From: Cymbomonas tetramitiformis
Taxonomy: Eukaryota; Chlorophyta; Pyramimonadophyceae; Pyramimonadales; Pyramimonadaceae
Direction of reading: 5' to 3'
NCBI GenBank assembly: GCA_001247695.2
Contig: LGRX02035459.1
Coordinates: 96,271-160,270 of the forward strand
Length of the DNA: 64,000 nt
In this document: positions 60,579-64,000 of the stretch, piece by piece
Layout of the letters: every line of letters begins with the position of its first letter
How positions within the stretch are numbered: position 1 is the stretch's first letter
Translations under genes and position numbers: made by a program
The notes under the pieces: model-generated
Told to the model about the DNA's origin: nothing
The model's database searches: none
What the model saw: only the letters and a program-made list of their open reading frames with translations

Positions 60579-61261
60579 TGTGCCCGGAGGCACAGCGTGA
60601 GCCGATATGCCTATGCGTCCGTATGTGTGTCATCGGGGGTAATCTGGGATTGGCACGATGACAGTGAAATTGGGCTTGAAATCACGATGAGAATGAATAC
60701 CAGATGTCCGGGGTATGACAGTATGACACTATGACACTATGACAGTATGACAGTATGACACTATAGTAGTATGACAGTACTGTGGGGGGTGTCATCGTGG
60801 AACTCAGTCAGACCCTCGAAGAATGGTCAGATTCGCATCGGGGTTGAAAAGACAATGGAATCGAATATCAGATATTAAGGTTATGACAGTATGACACTAT
60901 GACAGTATGACAGTATGACAGTACAGTAGTATGACAGTACTGTGGGCAGTCATCGTGTCAGTCTGTCGACATAACATCTGAATCGAGAATGACGAATCGG
61001 AATTAGAAATGAGATCGGATCGGGAATTGAACGTTGAGCCGAAGTGTGACATCGGCTGTCGAGTGGTTGACCCTGCAACCTGAGTGACGAGTGAATAAGT
61101 GGAGCACTTGAGAAGTGTTTAGCCTTCAGAACTCGGAACCGAATTATCGTTTGTACCTCAATCTGGCCCTGATCCAGTATATTATAAAATCCGAATTGTG
61201 TACCTTTGCACGTTCAATCAAAAACATATTTCCGAGCATCTGTCGTAGTGCCCCAGGCACA
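60579..61261 (+). repeat. 3' LTR of element 2
   Basis: 683 bp, from TGTGCCCGGAGGCAC to GTGCCCCAGGCACA, with a 6-bp terminal inverted repeat TGTGCC/GGCACA. It contains two blocks of TATGACAG/TATGACAC repeats (60713-60782 and 60885-60950) and an AT-rich stretch (TATATTATAAAATC near 61180) that could serve as a TATA region. It aligns with the LTR at 1833-2353. Confidence 0.85.
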
Positions 61262-61443
61262 TTGTTTCAGGGACTGGCGCACAGGTTGGTGGTGCCAAAG
61301 ACGTTGGGCTATCAACCGTCGTATCCGGGAGTTTTCGTGCTTCGCTTTGTGAGACAGGAGTTGGCGATGGCATCGCTGTTCTGAGTTCGCGTTCAATTTC
61401 TTCGCAAATTACCACCACTAGACCCTCCCCTAGTATCCCTAGG
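61262..61443. other. Short spacer between element 2 and element C
   Basis: 182 bp without recognised features; a duplicate of the 5' flank is not available to test for target duplication. Confidence 0.6.
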
Positions 61444-61650
61444 CCCTACGGTCCTGGAAAACGTTAGTATGCTGATAACGACATGCTAAACGCGTGCTAA
61501 CGACATGTTAACGAATTATAACAATGCATGCTAACGACATATTAACAGTCGGTAGTATATCGTTAGCATGCCGTTAGCACATGTCCTAACTGGAATTTAT
61601 ATGCTATGGGCTTAAGTATGGGAGCCCTAATTTTCAAAATCTTAGAATGT

Positions 61651-61742
61651 TAAGAATGTTTGGTCCGTCCGTCCGTCCAAAAATTGGTCCGTCCAGTTGG
61701 ACGGACGAGTTTTTGGACGGACGGACGGACGAAATCTTGGAC
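61651..61742. repeat. Palindromic (GTCC)n/(GGAC)n repeat
   Basis: TTGGTCCGTCCGTCCGTCC is answered by GGACGGACGGACGGACG about 50 bp later, with a smaller inverted pair in the centre, so the 92-bp block can form a near-perfect cruciform. It sits between the terminal motifs and the coding part of element C. Confidence 0.85.
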
Positions 61743-61769
61743 CGATATTAATCCCCTTGCGCACTAGAA

Positions 61770-64000
61770 ATGCTAACCACCCAACGGCGCTACCCGACAT
61801 GGTTGCCAATCCCGTCCATTTTGGTTGAAGAACCAGGCAAGGTAATGTACGGGGACCACGCATTTTCCATACAAGTACGGGAACGTGAAGTGGCAGATTG
61901 TCTCGTGTCCATTGCCGCGAAAATCATGCACATTGTCGCCGCCTCCATCGATGCCAGCAACCTGGCGAGGTGAGCCCCCCTTCCCCCCCCCTTGCTTTGG
62001 AATGTTTGCATGTCGGCGTTAGGGTCCCTTTGATACTCCGTTAGCATGCTAACGGCATAATAAGTGCGTGCTATCTCCAGGCTCGGCCACGACTCCCCAC
62101 TGCCCGCCTCGCCTTCGCCACTCCCCGAGCCGATGGGCGACCCCAACGACGACACCACCCCTCCCTCGTCCCCGTCCTTGAGAGAGGGCGAATCTGACTC
62201 TTCATCCATGATGGAGGTCGATGCCGAGCCCCAGGTCGCCGACCTCTTCATGAGCCATAACGATGCCAAATTGGCGAGGTGCGTCCCTACTCGTGATGTT
62301 ATCGCCGGGCGTTAGTATATTGTTAGCACGCCTGTAGCATACTAACGGCGGTATAAATGCGTGCTATCTCCAGGCTCGGCCACGACTCCCCGCTGCCCGC
62401 CTCGCCTTCGCCACTCCCCGAGCCGATGGGCGACCTCACGGACGACACCACCCCTCCCCCGTCCTTGAGAGAGGACGACTCCGACTCCAGCACCGACCGT
62501 ACCACTCCTCCCGCGTATTTGAGAGAGGGCGACGACGAGCAGTATGACAATCGACTTCGCAATCTTGTGCGAGGATGTACCGTGGAATATCGCAAAGCCT
62601 ACCATGACCCTTGGGCATCGATACTTGTTGGTGACTTGGTGGACCAGATGCCTGAGCCCTCCTATACAACCTTTTGCGCGGATCGGTTACTAGAGGTGCG
62701 GTTCGCGGGCAAGGTTTTTCGATGTGAGGCAACGGACGGGGTCATGACGTTGGCTGCGATGGTCCACGTTTTCTACGACCTCTTTGATTGGGTTGATCAT
62801 TGTATGTCCACGGGCTTCCAAGGGGCACCGGCAAATTGGAGTTACGCCCAAGACGAAGGCAGTGATCATGAGCCTACCCGCGCACATCCCGAGACGACCG
62901 AGCTCCCCGACCACTCTCCGCGTCATGGGGATGTGAACCTGGCGAGGTGACCCCCCCCCCGCCCTTAGGAATGTTTGCATGTCGGCGTTAGGGTCCTTTG
63001 ATACCCCGTTAGCATGCTAACGGCAGTATAAGTGCGTGCTATCTCCAGGCTCGGCCACGACTCCCCGCTGCCCGCCTCGCCTTCGCCACTCCCCGAGCCG
63101 ATGGGCGACCCAATGCAGGACTCAACCCCTCCCGCGTCCTTAAGAGAGGACGACGACGCCTCTCCAGCCGCCACGCTTTTGCCACACCCCGAGACGACCG
63201 AGCTCCCCGACCACTCTCCGCGTCATGGGGATGTGAACCTGGCGAGGTGACCCCCCCCCCTTAGGAATGTTTGCATGTCGGCGTTAGGGTCCCTTTAGGA
63301 CGCCGTCGGCATGCTAACGGCATAATAAGTGCGTGCTATCTCCAGGCTCGGCCACGACTCCCTGCTGCCCGCCTCGCCTTCGCCACTCCCCGAGCCGATG
63401 GGCGACCTCACCGACGACACCACCCCTCCCGCGTCCTTGAGAGAGGACGACGACGCCTCTCCAGCCGCCACGCTTTTGCCACACCCCTAGACGACCGAGC
63501 TCCCCGACCACTCTCCGCGTCATGGGGATGTGAACCTGGCGAGGTGGACCCCCCCCCCTTAGGAATGTTTGCATGTCGGCGTTAGGGTCCCTTTAGGACG
63601 CCGTCGGCATGCTAACGGCATAATAAGTGCGTGCTATCTCCAGGCTCGGCCACGACTCCCCGCTGCCCGCCTCGCCTTCGCCACTCCCCGAGCCGATGGG
63701 CGACCCAATGCAGGTCGCAACCCCTCCCGCGTCCTTGAGAGAGGACGACGACGCCTCTCCAGCCGCCACGCTTTTGCCACACCCCGAGACGACCGAGCTC
63801 CCCGACCACTCTCCGCGTCATGGGGATGTGAACCTGGCGAGGTGACCCCCCCCTTAGGAATGTTTGCATGTCGGCGTTAGGGTCCCTTTAAGAGGCATGC
63901 TAACGGCAGTATAAGTGCGTGCTATCTCCAGGCTCGGCCACGAGTCCCCGCTGCCCGCCTCGCCTTCGCCACTCCCCGAGCCGATGGGCGACCTCACCGA
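61770..64000 (+). pseudogene. Transposase N-terminal region of element C with tandem exon cassettes
   Basis: Exons: 61770-61969 (homologous to YPSWLPIPSILEEEPGKVMY of B exon 2), then 62081-62278 (198 nt), 62374-62946 (573 nt), 63049-63246, 63346-63543 and 63644-63841 (198 nt each), and 63932 to beyond the window. Each 198-nt exon codes for 66 residues starting LGHDSPLPASPSPLPEPMGD, in phase 2 with a length divisible by three. The introns (90-111 bp) carry the B/C motif. The cassette at 63346-63543 has an in-frame TAG at 63487-63489 (GAG elsewhere). The upstream exon(s) are missing, so this copy is probably defective, though skipping the TAG exon would keep the frame. Confidence 0.75.
63049..63931 (+). 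repeat. Tandem exon-intron cassette array, period about 290-298 bp
   Basis: Three consecutive cassettes, nearly identical in exon, donor (GCGAG|GT), intron and acceptor (TATCTCCAG|GCTCGG), begin at 63049, 63346 and 63644, with a fourth starting at 63932. The intron differences are mainly in the C-run after the donor and a short deletion in the last one. Confidence 0.9.

Larger units (their letters stand above)
55267..61261 (+). mobile_element. LTR retrotransposon 2 (chromovirus-type Ty3/gypsy), 5' truncated, with two methyltransferase domains
   Basis: It begins abruptly inside pol, between RT and RNase H (LTRLTKSDVPWEWG), directly at the end of transposon B. It continues with RNase H (interrupted by two insertions), a linker with a Dam-like methyltransferase, integrase (one frameshift), chromodomain, C5-type methyltransferase, polypurine tract and 3' LTR (60579-61261). 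Gag, RT and 5' LTR are absent. A related 3' fragment is at 1590-2353. Because of the truncation, insertions and frameshift, this copy is not functional. Confidence 0.85.
61444..64000 (+). mobile_element. TNP2-type transposon C, relative of B, incomplete at the window edge
   Basis: It starts CCCTACGGTCCTGG, matching the terminus of B, and goes on with the same GTTAGNATGC-type motifs (61465-61615). It lacks the counterpart of B from 43960 to about 48090, that is, the second gene and the first exon(s), and enters the transposase gene at a segment equal to the middle of exon 2 of B. It extends beyond 64000. Confidence 0.8.

Noticed and set aside
61262..61300. Primer-binding site after the LTR of element 2
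   Set aside because: This is the 3' LTR by the position of the purine tract and pol, and the following bases match no tRNA end convincingly.

Overview
The window reads as an accessory, transposon-packed stretch of a eukaryotic nuclear genome. The evidence is GT-AG introns of about 90-140 bp, TNP2-type DNA transposons, LTR and non-LTR retrotransposons, and MULE-like and hAT-like non-autonomous insertions. No convincing host gene was found. Cytosine methyltransferases captured by LTR retrotransposons are, as far as I recall, known from charophyte algae (Klebsormidium) and dinoflagellates (Symbiodinium). A green-lineage alga or similar protist is therefore my best guess, at low confidence.

Layout, left half. 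1-1590: anonymous DNA with an array of GAATTC sites. 1590-2353: the 3' end of a chromovirus-like LTR element. 2409-8800: TNP2 transposon A, 5' truncated, with one in-frame stop and a 1,960-bp MULE-like insertion. 8800-17487: unassigned DNA containing a 1,073-bp tandem repeat with open reading frames. 17488-28440: LTR element 1 on the minus strand, with gag-like, hydrophobic, pol and small methyltransferase ORFs and an odd tandem-LTR arrangement. 28441-28820: an inverted-repeat element. 29004-35246: a LINE-like element encoding a Ulp1-type protease and an AP-type endonuclease, with the reverse transcriptase missing.

Layout, right half. 35288-38522: unknown ORFs with a fourfold coding repeat. 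38846-42279: a fold-back element with 1.24-kb inverted arms. 42562-43374: an acidic ORF. 43416-55266: TNP2 transposon B, apparently complete, with two multi-exon genes whose predicted splicing leaves no stop or frameshift. 55267-61261: LTR element 2, a chromovirus with its 5' part missing, carrying hAT-like and MITE insertions. 61444-64000: TNP2 transposon C, a relative of B, running off the end.

Two systems stand out. First, both LTR elements carry two DNA-methyltransferase-like domains, one cytosine-C5 type and one adenine/N4-amino type, plus a chromatin-reading domain. Their order is swapped: element 1 has the C5 enzyme inside pol, then a PHD finger, then a small amino-type methyltransferase; element 2 has a Dam-like domain inside pol, then a chromodomain, then a C5-type domain. 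Second, TNP2 transposons A and B share intron positions. Their intron sequences, however, have been filled with each family's own subterminal motif: GTCTTC-type in A, GTTAGNATGC-type in B and C. In B and C whole exon-intron cassettes are tandemly amplified.
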